Source: Candidatus Binatia bacterium (lineage in GTDB: Bacteria; Desulfobacterota; Binatia; Bin18). Taken from it: a DNA stretch of 64,000 bases. The stretch is from assembly GCA_022820725.1 (NCBI GenBank), contig JAJEFA010000017.1, positions 124,001-188,000 on the forward strand, read 5' to 3'. Position numbers and translations under genes: made by a program. This document shows positions 52,501 through 61,560 of this stretch, in pieces; position 1 is the first letter of the stretch, and each line of letters starts with the position of its first letter. The notes beneath the pieces are model-generated. The model saw only the letters and a program-made list of their open reading frames with translations, was not told where the DNA came from and did not search any database.

Positions 52501-53502
52501 TTATTCGCTCGGTTCTGCTCGAATCGGTAGCGCCAGCGGACGGATCGGCGAACCGGTTGCGCCGCGCATTTTGATCGGCGCTGCGATAAAGGCGAATTCA
52601 TACACTTGGTCCTTGGCCAAATCCTCCAGCCACAGCAACTCAAGCAGACATACCCCCCGTTCGGTAAACAAGTAGACATGCACACTGTCTTTTGCCATCG
52701 GAAATTTTTCGACTCCCATATTATCCGCCCCAAGAATGACCGCTCCATTATCGACCAGCCAGGTGGCACTTTCTTTGGTAAGACCTGGGTCGTTATGTAC
52801 GAACTTTTTGGGGTCGGGCCAGACCGTCATGCGTCCGGTGCGGATTAAAACGGCATCATTCTTCTGTAGGTGGACGCCTTGTTTTTTCATCACTCGCTGA
52901 AGGTCTTCGACCGTAATCTCATACGAGGGCGGTAGCATGTCCATGCCCTGCTCTCCCGCAACATCAATAAGAATCCCGCGCGTGATAATGGGCGGGATGG
53001 CATCCACTCCGGCCTTGGTCCAGCCCTTGTCGCTCAAATAGGTCGAGGCGTCGTAGCCGTTAAAAATTTTCTCGCCTCGTCCGAGGTGATTCAGTGCGTC
53101 AATATGGGTACCCGTGTGAGCGGACAGGGTATAGGCATCATCGTACAAGGCGAGGTTGGGCGGACCGCCGGCCGGGGCCAATTGCTCGACCCGCATCCCG
53201 CGCGGCGTATGTGTCATCCACATATGAAACGGCGGGTCGCCCAACCCGAAGTCGGCCAGGCCGGGCATTCCCACGAAGTTTGTCACGCTGAGGTCATAGG
53301 TTTTACCGCTGCTGACACGTTGCAAGACGGCCAGGGTATTGGCCTCGGTTAACTCGTTGAGGACGCCGATTTCATCGTCCGGACCATACGGACTCCTGGC
53401 CACGTCATCGGCTTGAGCGATAGACCAAGTAAGGAAGAAGACAAACACACTCGATAAAAATCTTGCTTGAAGACCGGCCCACCAGATCTTTTCCGTGCCC
53501 AT
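52501..53502 (-). CDS. Exported cyclase-family (KynB-like) metal hydrolase
   Basis: A 333-residue protein with a signal peptide (about 1-31). The metal motif is H129-T-G-T-H133-I-D135-x3-H139, the HxGTHxDxxxH signature of the cyclase/kynurenine-formamidase family. Secreted members hydrolyse cyclic or formamide bonds. AGGAGGGCAAAA precedes the ATG. It is convergent with the LLM gene and divergent from the Rieske gene. Confidence 0.86.
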   Translation of the reverse strand: MGTEKIWWAGLQARFLSSVFVFFLTWSIAQADDVARSPYGPDDEIGVLNELTEANTLAVLQRVSSGKTYDLSVTNFVGMPGLADFGLGDPPFHMWMTHTPRGMRVEQLAPAGGPPNLALYDDAYTLSAHTGTHIDALNHLGRGEKIFNGYDASTYLSDKGWTKAGVDAIPPIITRGILIDVAGEQGMDMLPPSYEITVEDLQRVMKKQGVHLQKNDAVLIRTGRMTVWPDPKKFVHNDPGLTKESATWLVDNGAVILGADNMGVEKFPMAKDSVHVYLFTERGVCLLELLWLEDLAKDQVYEFAFIAAPIKMRGATGSPIRPLALPIRAEPSE

Positions 53503-53581
53503 TTTTGCCCTCCTGTTGCTTTATAGCGATAGGTCACAAGAGGGTATGGGAGTTCCTACGCCCCTACAACCAACGTTTTCC

Positions 53582-53611
53582 TTGACACTCAACACACGAC
53601 AGAGCTAGGGT
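53582..53611 (+). promoter_or_regulatory. Candidate promoter of the ring-opening operon
   Basis: A perfect TTGACA (53582-53587), an 18-bp spacer and a weak TAGGGT (53606-53611), 41 bp before the Rieske ATG. Confidence 0.35.
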
Positions 53612-53652
53612 CCGGCTCAGGGGACATCCATCCAAGTCGAAAGGAGAAAGTT

Positions 53653-54861
53653 ATGCCCAGCGTGGTAACTGGCGATGATTTGAGGGCGGCGCGACGACCG
53701 CTGTCTCAAGCCTCCATGCTCCCGCCTGCCTGTTACACCTCGCCCGAATTTTATGCGCAAGAAGTCGAGCGTATTTTCTTGAAAGAATGGCTCTGCGTCG
53801 GGCGGACAGACCAGGTAGAGAAGCCGGGAGATTTTTTTACGCTGATGCTGCTGGGCGAGCGCCTGATTGTTGTCCGAGATGAGGACCATCAGGTTCGGGT
53901 GTTATCAAATGTCTGTCGGCATCGCGCCACTCAAGTGGTGGAAGGACACGGGAACCTCCCCCGGTTTGAGTGCCCCTACCACGGCTGGACCTACTCGTTG
54001 AAAGGCGAACTCATAGGCGCGCCCGAGATGCAACGCACCGATAACTTTGACAAAACACAATGTCACTTGGCTGCGCCGCGGGTCGAGACCTGGGAGGGAT
54101 TCATTTTCGTCAACTTTGATCCGCAGGCTCAGCCGCTTGGACCGAGGCTGGCTCCCCTCTCGCAACGCCTCCAGCACTACAAGCTGAGCGAGATGCGTAC
54201 CGTGAAAACGATGGTCTATGAGGGCAACTGGAACTGGAAGATCATGGTGGAGAACTATATGGAGGCCTACCACGTTCTTGGTCTGCATAAGGGACCGCAT
54301 GATGTGATGCCAGTCCATTCCGTCCTCAATGCCTCGCATCAGGCTTACAATATCACCAACGCGACGTATAACGGCGCGTTTGGGATCATCTGGGGAGATT
54401 TTGCAACGCCGGGGGCAACGTTTTATTCACCGGGGGTGACAGAAGCCGAACCCGGCAAGACCGAGTGGTTACCTTCTCCTTTCCCGTTGATTGAGAGTTT
54501 GTCTACCGAAGAGCGTATGCGCGGAGACTTTATCAATATCTATCCAACCCATCTCTTCACCCCGTTGCCGGACGGCATGTTTTACGGACAGATCCTGCCC
54601 CAAGCGGCTGACCGCATTACGTGGAGCCTGTCGCTGTGCTTCCCCCCGGAGACCTTAGCAATACCCGACTTCGCACAACACCTCGAACACGCGGTCGAGG
54701 GGATCGAGTTCATCAACTCACAGGACATGTGGGCGTGCGAGTCGGTCCAGCGCGGATTAGTCTCGCGTCTGGCGCAGCCTGGACGCTACTGTCACCTCGA
54801 AGAATGTATCCATCAACTGGCGCAATACGTTATGGATAAAGTCCTGGACACCCGAGCCTGA
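53653..54861 (+). CDS. Rieske aromatic-ring-hydroxylating-type dioxygenase alpha subunit
   Basis: A 402-residue Rieske oxygenase alpha protein. C88-R-H90 and C107-P-Y-H110 hold the [2Fe-2S] cluster, and ENYMEAYHVLGLH (E200 to H212) carries the mononuclear iron site. It belongs to the long group used for choline, betaine and ring substrates. AAAGGAGAAAGTT precedes the ATG. It opens an operon with three cyclic amide/imide-hydrolase types, and so may prepare the ring for hydrolysis. Confidence 0.87.
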   Translation: MPSVVTGDDLRAARRPLSQASMLPPACYTSPEFYAQEVERIFLKEWLCVGRTDQVEKPGDFFTLMLLGERLIVVRDEDHQVRVLSNVCRHRATQVVEGHGNLPRFECPYHGWTYSLKGELIGAPEMQRTDNFDKTQCHLAAPRVETWEGFIFVNFDPQAQPLGPRLAPLSQRLQHYKLSEMRTVKTMVYEGNWNWKIMVENYMEAYHVLGLHKGPHDVMPVHSVLNASHQAYNITNATYNGAFGIIWGDFATPGATFYSPGVTEAEPGKTEWLPSPFPLIESLSTEERMRGDFINIYPTHLFTPLPDGMFYGQILPQAADRITWSLSLCFPPETLAIPDFAQHLEHAVEGIEFINSQDMWACESVQRGLVSRLAQPGRYCHLEECIHQLAQYVMDKVLDTRA

Positions 54862-54886
54862 AACAGGCGCAGGAGAAGGAGGAGAT

Positions 54887-55768
54887 ATGGCCACAAAAGA
54901 CATCAAGCTTGCCTATGGAATCGACGTGGACGCGGTCGGCGGCTGGCTGGGGTCGTACGGGGGAGAAGACTCACCGGACGATATTTCGCGCGGTCTGTTT
55001 GCCGGCGAAATCGGTGTACCGCGTTTGCTCAAGCTGTTTGAGAAGTACGGCATGAAGACGAGCTGGTTTATCCCCGGTCACTCGATCGAGACGTTTCCAG
55101 AGCAGACCCACATGATTGTGGAGGCCGGACACGAGATTGGCGCGCATGGCTACTCCCACGAAAACCCCATCGCCATGACACCCCAGCAGGAGGAAGACGT
55201 CCTGATCAGAACCATCGGCCTGATCGAGGAAAAGTCGGGCAACCGTCCCTCCGGCTATGTAGCCCCGTGGTGGGAGTTCTCGAACGTGACCAACGAACTC
55301 CTGCTTAAACACGGCTTCCGCTATGACCACAGTCTGATGCATAACGACTTTCATCCCTATTATGTACGGGTCGGCGATACCTGGACCAATATCGACTATT
55401 CCAAACCGGCGGCAGAGTGGATGAAGCCGCTCATGCGCGGTGAGGAGACCGACCTGGTCGAGATTCCGGCCAATTGGTATCTCGACGACCTGCCTCCCAT
55501 GATGTTCATCAAAAAATCGCCCAATAGCCACGGCTTTGTGAATCCCCGCGACATCGAACAAATGTGGCGGGATCAGTTCGACTGGGTCTACCGCGAACAC
55601 GACTACGCCGTCTTCACCATGACCATCCATCCGGACGTGAGCGGCCGCCCGCAGGTGCTGATGATGCACGAACGTCTGATTGAATATTTCAACAGTCACG
55701 CTGGTGTGAGCTGGGCCACGTTTTCCGAGATCGCACAGGATTTCGCCCACCGGCAGCCGCGTCAATAA
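54887..55768 (+). CDS. NodB-fold hydrolase: PgdA (HP0310)/cyclic imidase-like
   Basis: A 293-residue NodB-fold protein, the length of Helicobacter pylori PgdA (HP0310), which it strongly resembles from memory. AYGIDVDAVGGW (D13/D15) and HEIGAHGYSHENP supply metal ligands; GYVAPWWEFSN is the active-site loop. The same subfamily contains bacterial cyclic imide hydrolases. No signal peptide is present, and the neighbours are PuuE-like and hydantoinase genes, so imide hydrolysis in the cytoplasm fits better than peptidoglycan deacetylation. GAAGGAGGAGAT precedes the ATG. Confidence 0.83.
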   Translation: MATKDIKLAYGIDVDAVGGWLGSYGGEDSPDDISRGLFAGEIGVPRLLKLFEKYGMKTSWFIPGHSIETFPEQTHMIVEAGHEIGAHGYSHENPIAMTPQQEEDVLIRTIGLIEEKSGNRPSGYVAPWWEFSNVTNELLLKHGFRYDHSLMHNDFHPYYVRVGDTWTNIDYSKPAAEWMKPLMRGEETDLVEIPANWYLDDLPPMMFIKKSPNSHGFVNPRDIEQMWRDQFDWVYREHDYAVFTMTIHPDVSGRPQVLMMHERLIEYFNSHAGVSWATFSEIAQDFAHRQPRQ

Positions 55769-55783
55769 TGCATTGGAGGACGT

Positions 55784-56809
55784 ATGCAGTTTGCAAAGCT
55801 TGGCAACACTGGAATGACCGTGTCGCGGCTCTGTCTCGGCTGTATGAGCTATGGCGGCGGTCCGCAGCCCGACTGGGCGATGCCGCGCGACTGGGCTCTG
55901 GGTCAGGACGACGCGCGCGAGCATTTCGTCGTAGCCCTGGAGGCCGGCATCAACTTCTTCGATACCGCCGATGTCTACTCGATTGGCCTGAGTGAGGAGA
56001 TCACCGGACACTGGCTGGGGGAGATGGCCTCACGCGATGACGTTGTCGTTGCCACTAAAGTATGGGGCAAGATGGGGCCCGGGCCAAACCGTGGCGGGCT
56101 GAGTCGTAAGCATATTATTGAGGCGTGTGAGCATTCTCTGCGTCGTCTCAAGATGGATTATGTCGACCTGTATCAGATCCACCGCTGGGATTTTTCCACG
56201 CCGATCGAGGAAACCCTGGAAGCGTTGGATAGCCTCGTACGCAGCGGCAAAGTACGCTATTTGGGTGCGAGTAGCATGGCGGCCTGGCAGTTTTCCAAGG
56301 CTCTCTATGAAGCAAAGGAACAGGGCTGGCACCGTTTCGTGACCATGCAGAACCACTACAATCTGATCTATCGTGAGGAAGAGCGGGAGATGAATCCGCT
56401 GTGTATCGACCAGGGCGTGGCGCTCATTCCGTGGAGTCCGCTCGCCCGAGGCTTCTTCGCCGGGAACCGTCAGCCCGAGGGTGGTACGGCACTGACCAAG
56501 CGTGCAGAAACCGATGCGTTTGCCCATAATAATTATTTTCGTGAGAACGATTTCGTTGTTGCCGCGACAGTGGAAAAGGTCGCCGAACAGCGAGGTGTCA
56601 CACCGACCCAGATTGCCTGTGCCTGGATACTCCAGGCGCCGGGTGTCACAGCGCCCATAATCGGAGCCACGCAGATTCATCATCTGGAAGAGCTCTTTGC
56701 CGCTGTTGATATGGAACTGAGCGATGAGGAAGTCGCGGCGCTCGAAGCGCCGTATCAGCCCCACCCCATCCTGGGGCATGAGCAGCCACACCCGGCCAAG
56801 ATGGTGTAA
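55784..56809 (+). CDS. Aldo/keto reductase
   Basis: A 341-residue AKR. The catalytic set is visible: D and Y in FFDTADVYSIGLSEE, K in VATKVWG, H in YQIHRWD. The NADPH-binding part is near the C-terminus (GVTAPIIGATQIHHLEE). TGGAGGACGT precedes the ATG. It lies 15 bp after the imidase-like gene and likely reduces a carbonyl product of the pathway. Confidence 0.87.
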   Translation: MQFAKLGNTGMTVSRLCLGCMSYGGGPQPDWAMPRDWALGQDDAREHFVVALEAGINFFDTADVYSIGLSEEITGHWLGEMASRDDVVVATKVWGKMGPGPNRGGLSRKHIIEACEHSLRRLKMDYVDLYQIHRWDFSTPIEETLEALDSLVRSGKVRYLGASSMAAWQFSKALYEAKEQGWHRFVTMQNHYNLIYREEEREMNPLCIDQGVALIPWSPLARGFFAGNRQPEGGTALTKRAETDAFAHNNYFRENDFVVAATVEKVAEQRGVTPTQIACAWILQAPGVTAPIIGATQIHHLEELFAAVDMELSDEEVAALEAPYQPHPILGHEQPHPAKMV

Positions 56810-56820
56810 GGAGGTGGCCC

Positions 56821-57753
56821 GTGCAACTTATCGATAAAAACGTTCCCGGTCCGAAGCGTGACTTTGTCGGCTACGGTCGGCGGCCGCCGAAGGTCGTCTG
56901 GCCGCATAACGCCAAGGTCGCCGTGAATCTGGTGGTGAATTATGAAGAGGGCTCCGAGTATGCCAAGCCGGCCGGCGACGAGCGCAACGAAGGCCTGGCC
57001 GAGATCAACTATGCCCTTGATAAAAAATATCGGGATCTCGCGACTGAGTCCGTCTACGAGTACGGCAGTCGGGCCGGAATCTGGCGGCTCATGCGCCTCT
57101 TCGACGAATATAAAATTCAGGTGACGTTCTTTGCCTGCGCGGTCGCCCTGGAGCGGAATCCCGAAGTGGGCGAGTGGATCGCCGCGAGTGGCCACGAACC
57201 GTGCTCCCACGGCTGGCGCTGGAGCGAGCACTGGCGACTGAGTCGGGAAGAAGAGCAACAGCATATGCAGTGGGCGATCGAGTCGATTCAGAAGACGTGC
57301 GGTGAGCGCCCGCTGGGCTGGTACTGTCGTTACGGGCCGAGCGTTCATACTCGAGAACTCATCGTCGCCGAAGGCGGCTTTGTATATGATGCGGACGCCT
57401 ATAATGACGACCTGCCGTATTTTACCCAAGTCGGAGACACCCAACATCTGATCGTACCGTACTCTTTCACCTATAACGATGCGCGCTATGTTCTGCCCCA
57501 GGGTTATGGTAGCCCGACGGATTTCTTTGAGTCGTGTAAGCGCGGCCTGGACGAACTCTCGGCGGAAGGCGAGGCCGGCTATCCCAAGATGATGTCCATC
57601 GGCCTCCATCCACGTATCGCCGGTCAGGCCGGACGGACGTCGGGACTGCGCGAGTTTATCGAATACGCCCTGGACAAAGGCGGAGTGTGGATGGCGCGGC
57701 GCATCGATATTGCTCGCTGGTGGCTGGCCCATCACCAGGAATTCCAACGCTAG
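56821..57753 (+). CDS. PuuE-type allantoinase-like NodB-fold hydrolase
   Basis: A 310-residue protein of PuuE length. DFVGYGRRPPKVVWP, NYEEGSEYAKPAGD, SRAGIWRLMRLFDEY, EPCSHGWRW and LGWYCRYGPSVHTR are typical of PuuE allantoinases, which open the hydantoin ring of allantoin without dinuclear metal. The start is GTG at 56821 after AAGGAGGTGGCCC. The substrate could be allantoin or another cyclic ureide. It is the fourth gene of the operon. Confidence 0.86.
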   Translation: MQLIDKNVPGPKRDFVGYGRRPPKVVWPHNAKVAVNLVVNYEEGSEYAKPAGDERNEGLAEINYALDKKYRDLATESVYEYGSRAGIWRLMRLFDEYKIQVTFFACAVALERNPEVGEWIAASGHEPCSHGWRWSEHWRLSREEEQQHMQWAIESIQKTCGERPLGWYCRYGPSVHTRELIVAEGGFVYDADAYNDDLPYFTQVGDTQHLIVPYSFTYNDARYVLPQGYGSPTDFFESCKRGLDELSAEGEAGYPKMMSIGLHPRIAGQAGRTSGLREFIEYALDKGGVWMARRIDIARWWLAHHQEFQR

Positions 57754-57783
57754 CGCACCCCATTTCAGCAAAGGAGGGAGTGG

Positions 57784-58278
57784 ATGGACAACGAATGGAT
57801 GGAAAAACTGGCGATTCAGGAACTCTTTGCCCGCTATGCCCACGCCATTGACGATCTCAATCCTGAGGCCTGGGTTGACTGCTTTACGCCGGATGGAATT
57901 TTTCAGGTTGGGACGCGCGCCATGCGTGGTCAGGCGGCCCTGCGCGGCTACGCCGATGTTCACGTCCGGGAAATTCGCTGCCGGCATATGATGGCCAACT
58001 TTCTGTATGCGGTGAACGGAGACGAAGCCACCGGCCAGTGCAGTATGCTGGCAACGCTGGCAACTGCCGGTGGGTATAAGCTCTTCGCCCAGGGCCGTTA
58101 TGTTGATCGCTTGGTCAAATACGAGGGTGAATGGCGTATTGCCCACCGGAAAGTCGAGACCGACCAGCTCGCTTCTAATCCTACCGGGATTACGAGCATC
58201 GCCGACTCTGACGTTGCCGTGCTGGTCCAATCATTGGTAGACGCGGCCCGAGAACTCGGGGAAAGAGTGCAGGTGTAA
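57784..58278 (+). CDS. SnoaL-like/NTF2-fold protein
   Basis: A 164-residue SnoaL-like protein (QELFARYAHAIDDLNPEAWVDCFTPDG, RHMMANFLYAVNGDEATG, WRIAHRKVETDQLA). In Rieske systems the NTF2-fold beta subunit stabilises the alpha subunit, so it may partner the Rieske protein at 53653. It could equally be an isomerase. AAAGGAGGGAGTGG precedes the ATG. Confidence 0.82.
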   Translation: MDNEWMEKLAIQELFARYAHAIDDLNPEAWVDCFTPDGIFQVGTRAMRGQAALRGYADVHVREIRCRHMMANFLYAVNGDEATGQCSMLATLATAGGYKLFAQGRYVDRLVKYEGEWRIAHRKVETDQLASNPTGITSIADSDVAVLVQSLVDAARELGERVQV

Positions 58279-58302
58279 ACCGCGGCTGCAAAGGAGGGAC
58301 GT

Positions 58303-59670
58303 ATGGATCTCGTGATTCGGAACGGAACGGTCGTGACGGCGAGTGATATTGCGCAAGCCGACGTGGGCGTCGAAGGTGGTAAGATCAAACACATCGGTCA
58401 AGGGTTAGGACCGGCGGCAAAGGAAATTGATGCAAGCGGGAAATACCTTTTCCCCGGTGGCGTTGATGTCCACACCCACGTTGATATTGAACTGATGGGC
58501 CATCGCTCGGTTGATGATTTTTACTCCGGGACCGTGGCTGCGGCGTGTGGCGGCGTGACTACCATTGTCGATTACGCCTTTCCCGAGGCGGGCCAGTCGA
58601 TTCAGAGTAGCGTCGAAGCCTGGGAGGAGAAAGCCAAGGACAAGTCCATTATCGACTACGGCATTCACCCGGTCATCCTGGAGCCGACTCCACAGATTAT
58701 TGATGAAATGGCCGACGCGATTGCTGAGGGCCATACGAGTTTTAAGTTGTTCATGATCGGTATGGCCCGCTTTGACGAGTTGGCGGCTGACTACCTCAAG
58801 GTTATGGCCCAGGCCGGCAAACACGGGGCGCTGACCAACGTCCACGCCGAAGACCAGTGCTTGATCAGCTATCTGTGCGAACAAATGACGTCCGAGGGCA
58901 AGCTGGGTCCAAAACATTTCCCCGACTCACGGCCCCGCGAGTCCGAGGGCCTGGCGGTGCAACGAGCGCTCAGTATGGCCAAGTACGCGGAAGCCCCTAT
59001 TTATTTAGTCCATCTGTCATGTGAGGAAGCCCTGGCTCCGATTCGTCAGGCCCGCGCTCACGGTCAGATCATCTACGGCGAAACACGGCCACTCTATTTG
59101 CATCTCTCGCGCGAGCGCTTTGAAGAGCAGGACGCCGAACGCTATGTTGGCTGGCCGCCGCTGCGAGAAGCGTCTCAAATGCAGGTCATGTGGGATGGCT
59201 TGCGCAACGATAATCTGCAAACCGTGGCCACGGACCACTGCGGCTGGAACCTGGCCCAGAAAAAGGCGGGTCAGGCCGTAGATGAATTGCTACCCGGCAT
59301 GTCCAACCTCGAAACCCTGATCCCCATGCTCTACTCCGAGGGTGTCGGCCAAGGGAAATTATCGCTCAACCGCTTTGTCGAAGTGAGCGCCACCAACCCG
59401 GCCAAGCTGTTTGGTCTCTATCCCCAGAAGGGTACGATCACGGTAGGGTCGGATGCCGACATCGTAATCTTTGATACAGAGAAAGCCGTCACCATCCGTC
59501 ATCGCAATATGCACTCGCGGGCCGATTATGAGCTGTATGAAGGCTTTCAGGTGACGGGCTGGCCAACGCATACGCTCTCGCGGGGAGAGGTGATTGTAGA
59601 AAACGGGACGGTGTTAGGAAACGCGGGCAGGGGGCAACTGCTGAAAAGGAAGCGCTTTGCGCCGCTGTAG
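58303..59670 (+). CDS. Hydantoinase/dihydropyrimidinase
   Basis: A 455-residue cyclic amidohydrolase. All metal ligands are visible: H57-x-H59 in VDVHTHV, carbamylated K148 (TSFKLFM), H181 (NVHAED), H237 (LVHLSC) and D311 (ATDHCG). It opens hydantoins or dihydropyrimidines. It follows the SnoaL gene by 24 bp with AAAGGAGGGACGT before the ATG. It makes the third ring-opening hydrolase type of the operon. Confidence 0.9.
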   Translation: MDLVIRNGTVVTASDIAQADVGVEGGKIKHIGQGLGPAAKEIDASGKYLFPGGVDVHTHVDIELMGHRSVDDFYSGTVAAACGGVTTIVDYAFPEAGQSIQSSVEAWEEKAKDKSIIDYGIHPVILEPTPQIIDEMADAIAEGHTSFKLFMIGMARFDELAADYLKVMAQAGKHGALTNVHAEDQCLISYLCEQMTSEGKLGPKHFPDSRPRESEGLAVQRALSMAKYAEAPIYLVHLSCEEALAPIRQARAHGQIIYGETRPLYLHLSRERFEEQDAERYVGWPPLREASQMQVMWDGLRNDNLQTVATDHCGWNLAQKKAGQAVDELLPGMSNLETLIPMLYSEGVGQGKLSLNRFVEVSATNPAKLFGLYPQKGTITVGSDADIVIFDTEKAVTIRHRNMHSRADYELYEGFQVTGWPTHTLSRGEVIVENGTVLGNAGRGQLLKRKRFAPL

Positions 59671-59687
59671 GAGAGGAACCCAGGTAT

Positions 59688-59789
59688 AAAGTTCTCGGAG
59701 CACTTGCGGTTATTACGATTATTACTCTATCCGGTTTCGTTGTTCATCGCGGCATTGAACGGCGTATTGATGCACTGGAGGGATTGTAG
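59688..59789 (+). pseudogene. Small hydrophobic frame without start codon
   Basis: A 33-codon open stretch encodes a hydrophobic helix (ALAVITIITLSGFVVH) with a basic end. No start codon precedes it; a single missing G would restore ATGAAA after the RBS-like AGGAGAGG. It could be a frameshifted small membrane protein or noise. Confidence 0.3.
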
Positions 59790-59791
59790 GT

Positions 59792-59878
59792 ATGGAGATT
59801 CTTTCCACTATCGTTCTCGTCGTCGTTGCGCCTGCCTTTGCGTATATGGCCCTGGATGCGGTGCGCCGCGCAAAATAG
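59792..59878 (+). CDS. Very small membrane protein (28 residues), tentative
   Basis: A 28-codon frame with one hydrophobic helix and a basic C-terminus (LDAVRRAK). GGAGGG lies 9 bp before the ATG, and its start follows the preceding small frame by 2 bp. Small single-helix proteins can be regulators of membrane complexes. Evidence is the RBS and helix only. The rest of the 59671-59918 gap holds nothing else. Confidence 0.35.
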   Translation: MEILSTIVLVVVAPAFAYMALDAVRRAK

Positions 59879-59918
59879 GTTCAAAAGGGGCGAATCATTT
59901 GACCCGCCCCCTTAGCCG

Positions 59919-61433
59919 TTACTTTGCCACCTGACTCTCAGCCTGTCCGTTCACGCTGAACCCGGTACCCTCCTGCGCCAGGACCGCGGCAGCCCTATCT
60001 TCCACCACCGTGCCTTTGAAAAAGTCCGGATTCGTTCCACCCAAGAACCGAATCGGATTATCGCAGGTGAAATCGCGAAAGTTCTCCGCAGTCATCAGTC
60101 CGTCTTCAACGAACTCATAGGTTTCGGGCAGGACGTGGGCCATATTCGGAACATCAAAATGGCCGATGTCGGAACCGAACAGGGCGTGCAACTGGGCGTC
60201 AAACGGGTTGGCATTGCGGTTGAAGGCCATGACATTCATCCGGTCGTCCGCCTCGCAGCCGAAGTAGAAATTCGTGGTAAACAAGTCCTTGATGTCCTTG
60301 GCTTTGGTGATGCCACAGGCCGAGTAGTCGTCCAGGTTTTCAATGCCCCCGGTATCGACCGAACCCTTGGGTGGCATGGCGGTATCAAGGGCGGCTTCCC
60401 GTCGGCGTAGCGCCTCAACAATGGTGGCATTGCCGTACTGCTCGGCGAGTTCACGGAACAGCGTATGGTCGAGGTTGGCCGGATCAACTTCAGCCAGAGC
60501 ATCGATATTACGCTTCTCCCAGTGTTCGATCAGATCGACGTAGAGCTGACACGCCCAGCCGACCCCGCCTTCGAGAAAGGCAAACTTGAGGTCCGGGAAG
60601 CGCCGCGTCACCCCACCTAAGAACAGCGCCTTACACACCGCCTCGTTGGCGGCCGCGAAATGACCAATATGGTTATAGGTGAAATTGCTCGGCGACATGC
60701 GCATGGCAAACCCGCGTCCGCCGGAATGAAAGGAGGGAGCGACTTTGAGCTCAACACATTTTGCCCAGACCGGGTCGTAGTTATAGTCGCTGTCAAGACC
60801 CAGGACGTCCCGATATGCGACAAATTTCGCCGCGTCGGGGTGAACCTCAAGCGCAGCCGGAACATCACGCCGGATCAGACTGCCCAGCATGACAACCTTC
60901 AAGCCGAGCTGTTTGACCGCGTGTTCCAGTTCCGCGACGGCCTCGTCCGGGGTGTGCATGGGAATCACCCCCGCCGGTGTCAGCCGGTCTGCATATTTGC
61001 CAAAATACTCGGCGCTAAAGGTATTGAAGGCGCGACAGGCCGCCTGGCGCTGCTCTGCGTCGGGAATCAGCGGCAGGCCGAGGCCGGCCGTGGGATACAT
61101 CACACTGAAATCGAAGCCAAATTCGTCCAGCCGTTCATACAAGAGCTGCGGCATGACCGCAGTCGCCCGGTCGCGCGTATTCTTGGTCGGCAGCGCCCAG
61201 AACGCCTGCTGGCCGACCCCACTGGCCCGGCGTTCGGCCACGGACATGGCGAGTTCCTTTTGCACCAGCTTGGGGAAAAAAGAGAATCCTTCGACAGCTT
61301 TATCGCCACCGATTTTTCGCATTTCCTCTCTGACCAATGGCCCAAATTCCAGCCAGTGTCCATCCGCGTCTATGATCGGATGATCGAGCTGAGCCCGTAT
61401 CTCTGATGTTGGTGCGTGTCCGTTACTGCTCAT
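59919..61433 (-). CDS. Amidohydrolase_2 family protein (long form)
   Basis: A 504-residue amidohydrolase with PIIDADGHWLE at the start, SFHSGGRG, an LEGGVGWACQLYVDL segment and FGSDIGHFDVPNM near residue 435. It is longer than the two other amidohydrolase_2 proteins by about 130 residues, mostly in the second half. AAGGAGGGAAAA precedes the ATG at 61433. It is the last gene of a minus-strand operon after Rieske, AKR and amidase genes, and may hydrolyse or decarboxylate the oxygenated product. Confidence 0.86.
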   Translation of the reverse strand: MSSNGHAPTSEIRAQLDHPIIDADGHWLEFGPLVREEMRKIGGDKAVEGFSFFPKLVQKELAMSVAERRASGVGQQAFWALPTKNTRDRATAVMPQLLYERLDEFGFDFSVMYPTAGLGLPLIPDAEQRQAACRAFNTFSAEYFGKYADRLTPAGVIPMHTPDEAVAELEHAVKQLGLKVVMLGSLIRRDVPAALEVHPDAAKFVAYRDVLGLDSDYNYDPVWAKCVELKVAPSFHSGGRGFAMRMSPSNFTYNHIGHFAAANEAVCKALFLGGVTRRFPDLKFAFLEGGVGWACQLYVDLIEHWEKRNIDALAEVDPANLDHTLFRELAEQYGNATIVEALRRREAALDTAMPPKGSVDTGGIENLDDYSACGITKAKDIKDLFTTNFYFGCEADDRMNVMAFNRNANPFDAQLHALFGSDIGHFDVPNMAHVLPETYEFVEDGLMTAENFRDFTCDNPIRFLGGTNPDFFKGTVVEDRAAAVLAQEGTGFSVNGQAESQVAK

Positions 61434-61560
61434 TTTTCCCTCCTTAGCCAATGGCGTGTCTTCCGATGCGTTATTGAAAGGCTGTCCTGTTGAGTACGAA
61501 GACAATAAAAAGTTTCCTGATGCTTTTCAATGCATAGTTGGTGCGTCTTTCCCTAGCGCC

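Noticed and set aside
54971..56011. A 346-codon minus-strand frame
   Set aside because: It is antisense to the imidase-like gene and the start of the AKR gene; no recognisable domain.
56755..58230. A 491-codon open frame on the minus strand
   Set aside because: It lies antisense to the PuuE-like gene and its neighbours, which have RBSs and clear families; the frame has no family features.
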